From Rhodothermales bacterium (GTDB taxonomy: Bacteria > Bacteroidota > Rhodothermia > Rhodothermales > UBA10348): a stretch of DNA of 64,000 nucleotides. Below, one piece after another: positions 33,253 to 42,246 of this stretch. The first letter of the stretch is position 1. The number at the start of each line of letters is the position of its first letter. Position numbers and translations under genes: made by a program. The notes under the pieces are model-generated. The model ran no database searches. It was not told the DNA's origin and saw nothing but the letters and a program-made list of their open reading frames with translations. The stretch covers positions 1-64,000 of the forward strand of contig JAVJVN010000018.1 of assembly GCA_040221055.1 (NCBI GenBank). Direction: 5' to 3'.

Positions 33253-34068
33253 TCACGGGGTTCGCGCCGCTGGCCGAAGCCGCGGCGGGAGTTTGTTGAG
33301 CCCATTCGATCCCATGTGGCCCCGCTCGGGCCTGTGGAAATCCGACCCGCCCGTGCAGAGCAGCCCGTGCGCATGGGCCAGGTCCCGGTAGTACGTCTCC
33401 AACATGTCGTCATGGGATGGATGCGACGCTTCCAGGCCGTCCAGACCGGCCGCCAGCAGGGCCAGGATGACTCGATGCGGCGTGGAATGACCTGGATGGG
33501 CAAGAGCTACCACGCCGTCGGCGTCGTGGACCGTTCGGATGACATCGGGCCCCGTCGGGAGTGGTTTCTCAACGTACGTGGAAGCGCCTGGCACCAGGAA
33601 ATCCGTAAACGCGTCTTGCATGGTGCCTGCCGATCCATGCTCCACCAACAGACCGGCCAGATGCGGCCGCGCGATGGAATCATGGTCGGGCAGGACCACA
33701 TCGGACGGCAATGCACCGGCATCCACGAGGACCTCGATGAAACGAACGGCCCGTGCCCGGCGGGCCTGGCGCTGCTCCTCGAGGAAATCGGTCAGTCCGG
33801 AATGGCCCACTCGGAAGCCATACGCGAGCAAATGGACCTCATGCCCGTCCATCTGGGCACTGATTTCAACGCCCGGTATGAACTCCAGCCCGGCTGCGGC
33901 CGCGGCCATGCCGCCCTCATCCACACCGGCCAGGGTGTCGTGATCGGTGATGGCTATTCCCGACAATCCGATGGACACGGCTATCTTCACCAGATGCGCA
34001 GGCAGAAACACGCCATCCGATGCGTTGGAGTGCATATGCAGGTCATATTGGATGCCCGTTTGAATCAT
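33253..34068 (-). CDS. PHP-domain phosphoesterase (RNase AM/YciV-like)
   Basis: A 271-residue metal-dependent phosphoesterase with PHP motifs: D-L-H-M-H-S-N-A-S-D-G, then I-A-I-T-D-H-D-T, P-G-V-E-I-S, A-L-A-H-P-G, and G-S-D-F-H-R-P-E near the end. Relatives hydrolyse 3',5'-nucleoside bisphosphates or trim 5' RNA ends. It precedes porZ on the same strand with a 39-base gap and could share its transcript. The 62-base gap to the divergent HIT gene shows no confident promoter. Confidence 0.88.
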   Translation of the reverse strand: MIQTGIQYDLHMHSNASDGVFLPAHLVKIAVSIGLSGIAITDHDTLAGVDEGGMAAAAAGLEFIPGVEISAQMDGHEVHLLAYGFRVGHSGLTDFLEEQRQARRARAVRFIEVLVDAGALPSDVVLPDHDSIARPHLAGLLVEHGSAGTMQDAFTDFLVPGASTYVEKPLPTGPDVIRTVHDADGVVALAHPGHSTPHRVILALLAAGLDGLEASHPSHDDMLETYYRDLAHAHGLLCTGGSDFHRPERGHMGSNGLNKLPPRLRPAARTP

Positions 34069-34130
34069 ATGGAACGGTCGCGCCCTGCGCGGTGTTAATT
34101 GGCCCCAACAAACCGATATCCCCGCATTTC

Positions 34131-34619
34131 GTGGAACACCTCTGGAGCCCCTGGCGAAACCGGCACGTAACCCGATCCTCGGACAACGGGGATTCCGTGT
34201 TCACCGACATCGCGGAGCGCCAGACGGATGAGGAAGATCTGGTCCTGTATCGTGGTCGCACGGCTTTTGTTCTCCTGAACCTGTATCCGTACAACAATGG
34301 CCACCTTCTTGTCGTACCGTACCGGAAGGTGTCCCATTGGTCAGACCTGACCCCGGATGAACAACTGGAAATGACACAACTCATGGGAGACAGCATGCAG
34401 TGGCTCAGCCGGGCGCTGCACCCGGACGGGTTCAACGTCGGTATGAACATCGGTCCGGGGGCCGGGGCCGGGATTCCCGGACACATCCACATGCACATCG
34501 TCCCGCGCTGGACTGCCGATACCAACTTCATGCCGGTCACCGCCCATACGAAGGTCCTCCCGGAAAGTCTGCAGGACACCTGGCGCAAGCTGCGCGCCGT
34601 AGCCGGACAACCCGGATGA
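34131..34619 (+). CDS. HIT-family hydrolase/AP4A phosphorylase-like protein
   Basis: A 162-residue histidine-triad protein. The conserved start is W-S-P-W-R, the middle has N-L-Y-P-Y-N-N-G-H-L-L-V-V-P, and the triad is G-H-I-H-M-H-I-V-P-R-W. This longer HIT group acts on dinucleoside polyphosphates or nucleoside phosphoramidates. I chose the GTG at 34131, which gives the family-typical V-E-H-L-W-S-P-W; no upstream ATG is suitable. It overlaps the next gene by four bases (ATGA). Confidence 0.88.
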   Translation: MEHLWSPWRNRHVTRSSDNGDSVFTDIAERQTDEEDLVLYRGRTAFVLLNLYPYNNGHLLVVPYRKVSHWSDLTPDEQLEMTQLMGDSMQWLSRALHPDGFNVGMNIGPGAGAGIPGHIHMHIVPRWTADTNFMPVTAHTKVLPESLQDTWRKLRAVAGQPG

Positions 34620-35677
34620 CTTCATTGCCTCCCGACCGGTCACACCACGTCTCGGCTTTCAATATCATCTGGCCGGTGGTGTTGAGTCTGGGCGTCATGG
34701 GCATCATTGCCTGGTACACGTACGACGAAGGTGCCATCCGGGAAATGGTCCATGCCGTGAACCCATGGATCATGGCCGCTGCCGTCCTGTCGGTCGTCGT
34801 TCGGGTGCTCACCGGGGGATGGCGATTGAGTTTCGTTTCCCGGCATCGGCTGTCCTTCCGGCAGGGGTTGCGCGCCCAGTTGGCATGGGACTTCGCCTCC
34901 AACGTGACGCCGTCGGTCGTGGGTGGTGCTCCGGTCGCCGCGTATTACATAGCCCGCGAGTCGGAAGTGGATACCGCCGGGAAGACGCCCATCAGCATGG
35001 GCGAAGTGACCGCCATGATGACCTTCACCATGCTCCTGGACCAGGTCTGGTTCGCGCTCACCGTCCCGCTCGTCTTGATTTCAGCGGTATTCCTTGAAGT
35101 CATTCCGAGTGAAGCGGGTCGATTCGGGTTGTGGACGATTACGGCGTATTTCGTCGTTTTCATGTGCTATACCGGTGTTTTTGCATACGGAACCCTCTTC
35201 CGACCCGCCATCCTCGGCCGGATTGCCGATGTCGTGTGCCGCCTGCCTTTGTTGCGGCGATACCGGGAACGCGTAGCCCGGGAAATGGAGACCTTCGTGG
35301 AACGGGCTTCGGTGCTTCGACATCAGCCGGGTGATTTTTTCCTGCGTGGACTGTTGTTGTCTTCCTTCACCTGGGTATCCCGGTACGTTCTGGTCGTCCT
35401 GATCTTCTGGAGCTTTGTCCCGGATGTCGACAAGTGGCTGCTCTTCCTGCGCTCAGTTGCCATGACCATGAGTTCCCTGATCATGCCGACACCCGGCGGC
35501 GCCGGCGGAATTGAAGGACTTTATGCCTTGTTCTACGGCTCCATGCTGCCCGACACCGCCCTGCTGGCGCCATCCCTGCTCGTGTGGCGCTTCCTGGGAT
35601 ACTACATCTTCCTCATCCTGGGCATCGGGCTCTCCACCCGGCACATCCAACGTCGCGTCCTCAAGAAGTCGCTGTGA
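34616..35677 (+). CDS. UPF0104/lysylphosphatidylglycerol synthase-like membrane protein
   Basis: A 353-residue polytopic protein with about eight transmembrane helices. Family marks: W-R-L-S-F, the S-N-V-T-P-S-V-V-G-G-A-P-V segment, and M-P-T-P-G-G-A-G-G-I-E-G near the C-terminus. UPF0104/AglD-type proteins flip or modify lipids, but only those fused to an aminoacyl-transferase domain make lysyl-PG; this one has no such domain. It overlaps its neighbours by four bases on each side (ATGA and GTGA), so HIT, this gene and the DUF72 gene form one operon. Confidence 0.85.
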   Translation: MTSLPPDRSHHVSAFNIIWPVVLSLGVMGIIAWYTYDEGAIREMVHAVNPWIMAAAVLSVVVRVLTGGWRLSFVSRHRLSFRQGLRAQLAWDFASNVTPSVVGGAPVAAYYIARESEVDTAGKTPISMGEVTAMMTFTMLLDQVWFALTVPLVLISAVFLEVIPSEAGRFGLWTITAYFVVFMCYTGVFAYGTLFRPAILGRIADVVCRLPLLRRYRERVAREMETFVERASVLRHQPGDFFLRGLLLSSFTWVSRYVLVVLIFWSFVPDVDKWLLFLRSVAMTMSSLIMPTPGGAGGIEGLYALFYGSMLPDTALLAPSLLVWRFLGYYIFLILGIGLSTRHIQRRVLKKSL

Positions 35678-36711
35678 GCATCCGCAAAGAAATCGAAGCC
35701 TTCGATTTCCGGCACATCCATCCGGACGTGTACTTCGGAACGGCCAGCGATCGATACGCCGGTTGGATCGGACAGATCTATTCGCCTGCGTGGGAAAACC
35801 GGATCACATCCCGCAAGCGGACACTCGGCGGTCGGCGCTTCGAAGAGCGTCAGGTACCCATTGAGAGCGTGGGCGAATACTTCGAGCACTTCCGGGCGTT
35901 GGAATTGGACTTCACCTTCTACCGCGTCCTGGTGGAACCGGACGGGAAGGCCGGACCGAACTGGTTCGTCCTGAAGCACTATGCGGACAGTGCGCCCGAT
36001 GACGCGCGATTCTATCTGAAGGCACCGCAACAGGTCTTCGCCCGCATTCTTCGCGATGGCAAGGGATATCGGGACAATCCGGATTACCTGAATGTGGCCA
36101 TGTTCGTGAAGGGGTTCATGGAACCGGCCCGGGCGTTGCTCGGCGACCGGCTGGGCGGCGTGATCTGTGAGCAGGAATACCAGCGGAAGGCTGAATCGCC
36201 GCCGGTCGCCGAGCATGTGGCGGCTCTGGACGCGTTCTTTGAGGCGGTCAAGTCCGGGTCGGGGGAGGATCCGGGGAAGGATCTGGGGTGTCATCTGGAA
36301 ATCCGCTCCCCCCACTTGCTCCAGCCGGACTATTTCGATTGGCTGGCGACGGCGGGCATCGGCCATGTGTTCAGCCACTGGACCTGGCTGCCTCCCTTGC
36401 GTGACCAGTGGGCGATGTCCGGTCACCGGTTGACATCGGCACGGAAAGAAGTGGTTGCCCGGTTGCTGACGCCGCTGCGCGTTCCCTACGCCAAGGCGTA
36501 CGCGGCCGCCTGGCCATTTGACAGACCCATACCGGAAATTGCCGATTCCAAAGGTGGTCAGGATATGGTCCTGGATGCCGTCGCGTTGGGCATGCAAGCG
36601 TTGAAGCACGACAGCGCGCCCATCATCCTGCTGAACAACCGCGCGTGGGGCAGCGCACCGGATCTGGCCCGGAAAGTGGCCGAACGCCTGGTGGAGGAAC
36701 TTGAGCGCTGA
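35674..36711 (+). CDS. DUF72 domain protein
   Basis: A 345-residue cytoplasmic protein of the DUF72 TIM-barrel family: Y-F-G-T-A-S-D-R-Y-A-G-W near the start, F-R-A-L-E-L-D-F-T-F-Y-R, F-Y-L-K-A-P-Q-Q-V-F-A, and a C-terminal pattern ending L-N-N-R-A-W-G-S-A-P. Function of the family is unknown. Its GTG start overlaps the UPF0104 stop by four bases. It ends one base from the convergent cupin gene. Confidence 0.85.
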   Translation: MSIRKEIEAFDFRHIHPDVYFGTASDRYAGWIGQIYSPAWENRITSRKRTLGGRRFEERQVPIESVGEYFEHFRALELDFTFYRVLVEPDGKAGPNWFVLKHYADSAPDDARFYLKAPQQVFARILRDGKGYRDNPDYLNVAMFVKGFMEPARALLGDRLGGVICEQEYQRKAESPPVAEHVAALDAFFEAVKSGSGEDPGKDLGCHLEIRSPHLLQPDYFDWLATAGIGHVFSHWTWLPPLRDQWAMSGHRLTSARKEVVARLLTPLRVPYAKAYAAAWPFDRPIPEIADSKGGQDMVLDAVALGMQALKHDSAPIILLNNRAWGSAPDLARKVAERLVEELER

Positions 36712-36712
36712 G

Positions 36713-37066
36713 TCAGCTCCGGCCGTAATCGTCTTCCAGGCGTTCGATGTCGTCTTCGTCGCAGATGCCGAGCTGCGTCTCGACAATCAGCAGGGGCTTG
36801 GTGCCGGGATTCGTGATCCGGTGGATGCCGCCCACCGGAATGAAGACGGTGGATCCCGTCTCGACCGGCCGATCCGTCCCATCCAGATGGAACAGGCCCT
36901 CCCCGGCCACGATCACCCAATGCTCGCTCCGCAACCGGTGCCGCTGCAAGGAAAGTCGCTGCCCCGGCGCCACCACGATCCGTTTGACCCGGTAACCCGG
37001 CTCATTGAGGTACTCTTCCCAGCGTCCCCAGGGGCGGTCATCGGCATCGAGGAAGTTTTCAGGCAT
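36713..37066 (-). CDS. Cupin protein, mannose-6-phosphate isomerase type II C-terminal domain
   Basis: A 117-residue single-domain cupin: R-P-W-G-R-W-E-E-Y, Y-R-V-K-R-I-V-V-A-P-G-Q-R-L-S-L-Q-R-H-R-L-R-S-E-H-W, then G-S-T-V-F-I-P-V-G-G-I-H-R-I-T-N. This matches the C-terminal isomerase domain that is usually fused to mannose-1-phosphate guanylyltransferase; here it stands alone. A role in mannose or GDP-mannose supply is possible. The 108 bases to the nhaC stop show nothing recognisable. Confidence 0.88.
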   Translation of the reverse strand: MPENFLDADDRPWGRWEEYLNEPGYRVKRIVVAPGQRLSLQRHRLRSEHWVIVAGEGLFHLDGTDRPVETGSTVFIPVGGIHRITNPGTKPLLIVETQLGICDEDDIERLEDDYGRS

Positions 37067-37174
37067 GACGGGCAGGGTAAAAGATTTCAGGTGAGGATTG
37101 GAGGCTCGGAGCTTCTCAAGTTTGGTTGACGGACTGGAGCCCGACCTTCGTGTGGGGCTCGGCCGCGTCCCGGC

Positions 37175-39094
37175 TCATGCCGTCACCGGGGCGTCATCCG
37201 CCTTCCTGCCCACGGTCCGGAGTATGGCAAAAAGGACAATGCCGCCTCCCAGCATGGACACCCACCAAGGCAGACCGAATCCGGCCGGAATGGTACCCAG
37301 AAGGAGCGCGACCCCGCCCACCATCAGAGCGTACGGCAGCTGGGTCCGGACGTGCTCAATGTGATCACAGCCGGACGCCATGGACGAAAGGATGGTGGTG
37401 TCCGAAATCGGGGAGCAATGGTCACCCCAGACCGATCCGGCGAGGACACACGAAATGGTGGAGTACAGAATGTGGTAATCATGCACGGCCACCATGTCAT
37501 TCACGACCATGACCGCCCAGGCCAAGGGCAACACCAGGGGCAGAAGGATGCCCATGGTGCCCCAGCTCGAACCGGTGGCGAAGGCCGTGGCAGCAGACAG
37601 CAGGAAAACAATGGCCGGAATGAACGACGGGCTGACAGTATCGCCAAGGACCGACACCAGGAAGTCGGCGGTTTGCAGGACATCCGTGATCGACGACAGC
37701 GACCAAGCGAGGACCAGGATAATCATGGCAAACAGCATGCCCTTCAGGCCGCTGTACCAGGATTCCATGACTTCCGTCACGGTCAGGATCCGCTGGGATA
37801 CCGACAGGACCGCGGCCACGAGCACACCCAGCAGGGAGGCCCACATGAGCGCCTTGTAGGAATTCGCCGAACCAATGATGTCCCGCAGATTGTCCCCATC
37901 ACCGGTAACGTAGAGGCCGACCATGACGCCAACCACGAGGACAACCACAGGCAGCACCGCGTTGATCATACGGTGGGGGACGCCCTCTTTCGGAGCCGTT
38001 TCGTCGGCGTCCACACCCGTCTCGGTTGCCAGACTGCCTGGCGACATGACCTCGCCCGTCGTGCGCGCACGCAACTCGGCGGCGTACATGGGTCCGAAAT
38101 CCAGCCTGGTCAGGGACACCATGAACACGAAGGCAATGGCCAGGACCGGGTAAAACGAATACGGGATGGATGCCAGGAAGAGGGCATAGGCCGATTCGTC
38201 CAGTCCGTCCAGGTTGGCGACCGCGGTACCGATGAGTCCGACCTCGTATCCGATCCACGTGGTCACGAGCGCAATACAGGCGACCGGTGCCGCTGTTGAA
38301 TCCACCAGGTACGCCAGTTTTTCCCGCGAAATACGGAGCCGGTCGGTCACCGGGCGCATGGTATTTCCGACCACGAGGGTGTTGGCGTAGTCGTCGAAGA
38401 AGATGGCCACACCCAGCCCGGCGGTTGCGACTTGCCCTTTGACAGCCGTCTTGGCCCATTTCACGATCTGATTGACCACCCCTTGCATGCCGCCATTCCT
38501 GGAAATGATGCCGACCATGCCCCCGATCATGAACGTGAACAGGATGATGGATGCGTGATCCGGATTGGCCAGCGCATTCAGCACATACACCTGGAATGCG
38601 GCAAACAGACCGGTAAAGACCCCCTCGAACGAGATACCGATGGCCAGGAACGCCCCGAGCCATATCCCGAGGAAAAGGGCCGGGACCACGCGTTTGAAAA
38701 TGAGCGCGATCACGATGGCCATGAGCGGTGGCAGGATGGACGTCCACGGCGGCAGCTTGTGGATATCCCTGGAAGCCACCAACACACCCTGGCGCAACAG
38801 CGTGATTGACGTGGCCCCCGAAACCTCGGAAAGAACGCCTTCGGCCACTACTTCATCGTCGTCCGTCAACGTGACAGCATAGGACTGCCCATCCACGACC
38901 ACCTCATAGAAGGACAGGGCCAGGGAATCACGGGAAATATCCAGTTTCACGTCGAACGGGATGCCCGTGAGGGCCACATCGGGGCCCGAAATGCCCCAAC
39001 TCTGGGCGTCTGCCTGCCGGACGACAAGACCGGAAACCAGTACCAGGAAAAATACGACCAGGAATCGGAGGCTGGATTGGGAACTGGGGTTCAT
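37175..39094 (-). CDS. NhaC-type Na+/H+ antiporter with an N-terminal exported domain
   Basis: A polytopic antiporter of 639 residues from the ATG at 39094. Residues up to about 30 form a signal peptide (F-L-V-V-F-F-L-V-L-V-S-G-L-V-V-R-Q-A-D-A-Q), followed by about 90 residues of beta-rich, Ig-like sequence, and only then the first transmembrane helix (P-P-W-T-S-I-L-P-P-L-M-A-I-V-I-A-L). The transporter part has F-F-D-D-Y-A-N-T-L-V-V-G and G-S-S-W-G-T-M-G, typical of NhaC. A TTG at 39109, overlapping the upp stop by four bases, is an alternative start. It ends the symporter-upp-nhaC operon. Confidence 0.88.
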   Translation of the reverse strand: MNPSSQSSLRFLVVFFLVLVSGLVVRQADAQSWGISGPDVALTGIPFDVKLDISRDSLALSFYEVVVDGQSYAVTLTDDDEVVAEGVLSEVSGATSITLLRQGVLVASRDIHKLPPWTSILPPLMAIVIALIFKRVVPALFLGIWLGAFLAIGISFEGVFTGLFAAFQVYVLNALANPDHASIILFTFMIGGMVGIISRNGGMQGVVNQIVKWAKTAVKGQVATAGLGVAIFFDDYANTLVVGNTMRPVTDRLRISREKLAYLVDSTAAPVACIALVTTWIGYEVGLIGTAVANLDGLDESAYALFLASIPYSFYPVLAIAFVFMVSLTRLDFGPMYAAELRARTTGEVMSPGSLATETGVDADETAPKEGVPHRMINAVLPVVVLVVGVMVGLYVTGDGDNLRDIIGSANSYKALMWASLLGVLVAAVLSVSQRILTVTEVMESWYSGLKGMLFAMIILVLAWSLSSITDVLQTADFLVSVLGDTVSPSFIPAIVFLLSAATAFATGSSWGTMGILLPLVLPLAWAVMVVNDMVAVHDYHILYSTISCVLAGSVWGDHCSPISDTTILSSMASGCDHIEHVRTQLPYALMVGGVALLLGTIPAGFGLPWWVSMLGGGIVLFAILRTVGRKADDAPVTA

Positions 39095-39105
39095 GACGGA
39101 TTGAT

Positions 39106-39735
39106 TCAAGAGGTTCCAAAGATGCGATCGCCGGCATCACCCAGTCCCGGGCGGATGAAGGCGTTGGCATCCAATTCACGGTCTATGGCAGCGGTCACTA
39201 CGTGCACATCCGGATGCGCGGTGTGCAGACGCTCAATGCCTTCGGGCGCCGATACCAACGATACCATGATCAGCCGGCGTGCGCCGTGGTCCTTGAGGTG
39301 CTGGATGGCACCACAGGCACTTCCCCCGGTGGCCAACATGGGGTCCACCACCACGACCAACGCATCCCGGAGACCTTCCGGATAATTTGCGTAATAGTCC
39401 ACCGGATTGTGGGTCGTTTCGTCCCGATACATGCCCAGGTGACCGACGCGTGCATCGGGCAGGAAGCGGATGAATCCGTCCACCATGCCGAGACCGGCCC
39501 GCAGGATGGGCACGACAACGACCTGTTCGTCCAGTTCGATGCCTGCTGCCGGTTCCAGGGGTGTCTGTACCGTCACCTGGCGTACGCGGACGGTCCGGAG
39601 CGCCTCGTACGCCAGATAGGCCGACGCTCCCGCCAGTATCTGCCGGAAGTCGCCATACGGCGTCGTCGCCCGCCGCAATCGTGTCAGATCACGCCCGAGC
39701 AACGGATGGTCAACGACCGTTACGCCTGCCGACAT
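39106..39735 (-). CDS. upp: Uracil phosphoribosyltransferase
   Basis: Salvages uracil to UMP with PRPP. The 209 residues show the family pattern: L-T-R-L-R near the start, R-A-G-L-G-M-V-D-G, the PRPP loop D-P-M-L-A-T-G-G-S-A, and G-D-A-G-D-R-I-F-G-T at the C-terminus. Lies three bases after the symporter gene and just before nhaC. Confidence 0.97.
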   Translation of the reverse strand: MSAGVTVVDHPLLGRDLTRLRRATTPYGDFRQILAGASAYLAYEALRTVRVRQVTVQTPLEPAAGIELDEQVVVVPILRAGLGMVDGFIRFLPDARVGHLGMYRDETTHNPVDYYANYPEGLRDALVVVVDPMLATGGSACGAIQHLKDHGARRLIMVSLVSAPEGIERLHTAHPDVHVVTAAIDRELDANAFIRPGLGDAGDRIFGTS

Positions 39736-39738
39736 GGT

Positions 39739-41451
39739 TTATTTGTGACCGCGGCTCTGACGCTCGACTTCCTTGGGCTGCGACTTCCAGGGCTGGCGCT
39801 CGAAGTAGCTGTCCGTGATCTTTTTCAACAATCCGGAGAGCAGCACGAGCGTGATGACGTTCGGAAGTGTCACCAGCGACAGGGCCACGTCCCCGATGTC
39901 CCAGATGGTCGTGATGGCCAGGACCGCTCCGACGAAGTGGAAAATCAGGAAGACGATCTTGTAGGGCACGATGGCTTTCTTGCCCCACAGATAGTTGGCA
40001 CAGCGGTCACCGTAGTAGCTCCACGAAATGGCCGTTGAGATCGCGAACAGGAAGACGCAGATCAACACCAGGTACCGTCCGACGCCACCCAGGCCGATGG
40101 GCTCCAGCCCGCGCTCGAATCCGAGGGTCGTGAGTGGCGATGAATTCCGGGCCGCGTCGCCGAAGAGCACGGCGTATTCCGTCCCGTCATCCGATACCGC
40201 TCGGGCGGTACCCGGATAAATGACGCCCGAGAACGGGATGGTCTGGTCCGGGTCGACGTAGAATGTTTCCACGGCCACATCGAAGTAGGCCATGCGGGGC
40301 ATGTCCGGTGTGGCGGTTGGCGCCCCGTTCGTGACGGTATAGAGTTCCGGAGGCAGGGTCGTGACAATCCGGCCGTTCTCGTTGGCTTCCACGAAGGACA
40401 CATTCCCGTCCGTCAGACCGATTTCCGTTGGAATACGCGCCTCGTGCGCACCGGTCATGACGATGACCAGCCCGGTCATGGTGCAGATGACAATCGTATC
40501 GATGAACGGCTCGAGCAATGCCACGACGCCTTCCGACACGGGCTCATCCGTCTTTGCCGCCGAGTGGGCAATAGGGGCCGAACCCTGTCCCGCCTCGTTG
40601 GAGAAGAGTCCCCGCTGCACACCGTACTGGAGCGTGAACATGAACACGCCCATTCCGGTACCGGCAACACCGGCCGTCGGATTGAACGCTTCGCTGAAAA
40701 TGGTCCCGAACGCCGGCAGAATGTTTTCCAGGTTGAGGGCCAGGATGACCAATGCGGCCGTCACATACAGGCCGGCCATGACCGGCGCAAGGATGCTGGT
40801 CACGCGGCCAATCCGGGATATCCCGCCAATGATGACCGTACCCACGACGGTCGCCGTCAACAGGCCGGTCATCCACGTGGCAATGCCGAAGTTGTCCGCA
40901 ACCTGCGTCGCGACGGTATTGGCCTGGATGGCATTCCCCGTCATGAACGACGTGATCATGAGCATGAAGGCAAAGAACATGGCGACGGGCTTCCAATTCC
41001 ACCCGAACACGTCCTTGACGCCCCGCTCGATGTAATACATGGGGCCACCCGCGACGGAACCGGCCATCTTGCCGCCTTCCATTTCCACGCGGTAATGCTG
41101 GGCCAGGGTGACCTCACTGAATTTCGTGGCCATGCCCAGGAACGCCGTAACCCACATCCAGAACAGGGCGCCGGGGCCTCCCCAGTGGATGGCCAGCGCC
41201 ACGCCTGCAATGTTGCCGATGCCGACCGTCGCAGAGAGTGCCGTCGTGAGGGCCTGGAAATGCGACACATCGCCCGGCTCCGAGTCGTCATCGTAACGGC
41301 CAGTCGTGACGGCGAATCCATGCCCGAGTCGGCGGAGCTGGACAAAACCGAGTCGGAGGGTCAAGAAGATGCCGACGCCGAGCAGACCGATCACCAGTAC
41401 AGGTGACAGGTATCCATTGATGACGTCAATAACGTGTGCGAGCAGTTCCAT
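39739..41451 (-). CDS. Alanine/glycine:cation symporter (AGCS family)
   Basis: A sodium- or proton-coupled amino-acid carrier. It has 570 residues and around 11 transmembrane helices, with the AGCS marks A-L-S-A-T-V-G-I-G-N-I-A-G-V-A, G-P-G-A-L-F-W-M-W, and G-L-F-S-N-E-A-G-Q-G-S-A-P-I. It is about 110 residues longer than usual because of a soluble insert (around residues 350-450) between late helices, probably on the outside. The ATG at 41451 is chosen since the longer frame would run into the promoter at 41483-41511. Confidence 0.93.
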   Translation of the reverse strand: MELLAHVIDVINGYLSPVLVIGLLGVGIFLTLRLGFVQLRRLGHGFAVTTGRYDDDSEPGDVSHFQALTTALSATVGIGNIAGVALAIHWGGPGALFWMWVTAFLGMATKFSEVTLAQHYRVEMEGGKMAGSVAGGPMYYIERGVKDVFGWNWKPVAMFFAFMLMITSFMTGNAIQANTVATQVADNFGIATWMTGLLTATVVGTVIIGGISRIGRVTSILAPVMAGLYVTAALVILALNLENILPAFGTIFSEAFNPTAGVAGTGMGVFMFTLQYGVQRGLFSNEAGQGSAPIAHSAAKTDEPVSEGVVALLEPFIDTIVICTMTGLVIVMTGAHEARIPTEIGLTDGNVSFVEANENGRIVTTLPPELYTVTNGAPTATPDMPRMAYFDVAVETFYVDPDQTIPFSGVIYPGTARAVSDDGTEYAVLFGDAARNSSPLTTLGFERGLEPIGLGGVGRYLVLICVFLFAISTAISWSYYGDRCANYLWGKKAIVPYKIVFLIFHFVGAVLAITTIWDIGDVALSLVTLPNVITLVLLSGLLKKITDSYFERQPWKSQPKEVERQSRGHK

Positions 41452-41482
41452 TGAGAGGTAGTCTGGTGGTTGCCAAACGAGG

Positions 41483-41511
41483 AATATAACGTCACTCGCC
41501 TCCGTGAGCAA
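41483..41511 (-). promoter_or_regulatory. Promoter of the symporter-upp-nhaC operon
   Basis: On the minus strand TTGCTC (41506-41511) and TATATT (41483-41488) are exactly 17 bases apart, with the -10 about 32 bases before the symporter ATG. It has the same -10 as the tRNA promoter. Confidence 0.65.
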
Positions 41512-41547
41512 ACCGTGAAGGCACCCACTGGCCCACGCCCACGCTGT

Positions 41548-42246
41548 CTACCGATCTGCCGATGAAAGACTCTTCGGATCCACTTCCACGATGCGGCGAT
41601 TCAGGACCGCGAGCGTACGGGACGGATACTTGCGGACCAACCGGTAATCATGGGTCGCCATGAGAACGGTCATCCCGTTCCGGTGCAGTCCCACCAACAG
41701 TTTCTGGATTTCATCCGCGACCCCCGGATCCAGGTTTCCGGTCGGCTCGTCGGCCAGCACTACCCACGGCTCATTCACGATGGCGCGCGCAATCACCACC
41801 CGCTGTTGCTCACCGCCGGAAAGCTCATGGGGAAACCGGTTGCGCTTGTGGCTCAAACCCACACGGGCCAGAACCTGCAGTACACGGTTCTTGACGTCCT
41901 TTCCTGATTTCCCGGTAACATACTGGGCAAACGCGATGTTGTCGTACACATTCCGGTCCGGCAACAGCTGGAAATCCTGGAACACGATCCCGATGGCGCG
42001 GCGCAGGTACGGTGTATCGTCGTCTTCTTTCCCGGTCGATACGAAGTCCGCAATCCGGACCGAACCATTTCCCGGCTTTGCATCGCGATACAGCAGCTTC
42101 AGGAGCGAAGATTTTCCGCTGCCGGTCGGTCCAACGAGGTACACGAACTCCCCCCGGCCGATTTTGAGCGATACGTTCTCCAGGACCGGCTTCTCGCTTC
42201 CGTCCGGCAAAGGATAGGTGACCGATACATCCTGGAGTTCAATCAT
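41548..42246 (-). CDS. ftsE: Cell-division ABC ATPase FtsE
   Basis: A 232-residue ABC ATPase: Walker A G-P-T-G-S-G-K-S-S, A-I-G-I-V-F-Q-D-F-Q-L-L-P-D-R-N-V-Y-D-N-I-A-F (the FtsE hallmark), signature L-S-G-G-E-Q-Q-R-V, Walker [13 protein letters not shown]. With FtsX it regulates septal peptidoglycan hydrolysis. ftsX is not adjacent: the next gene downstream is the symporter. ATG at 42246 overlaps the methyltransferase stop by four bases. Confidence 0.92.
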   Translation of the reverse strand: MIELQDVSVTYPLPDGSEKPVLENVSLKIGRGEFVYLVGPTGSGKSSLLKLLYRDAKPGNGSVRIADFVSTGKEDDDTPYLRRAIGIVFQDFQLLPDRNVYDNIAFAQYVTGKSGKDVKNRVLQVLARVGLSHKRNRFPHELSGGEQQRVVIARAIVNEPWVVLADEPTGNLDPGVADEIQKLLVGLHRNGMTVLMATHDYRLVRKYPSRTLAVLNRRIVEVDPKSLSSADR

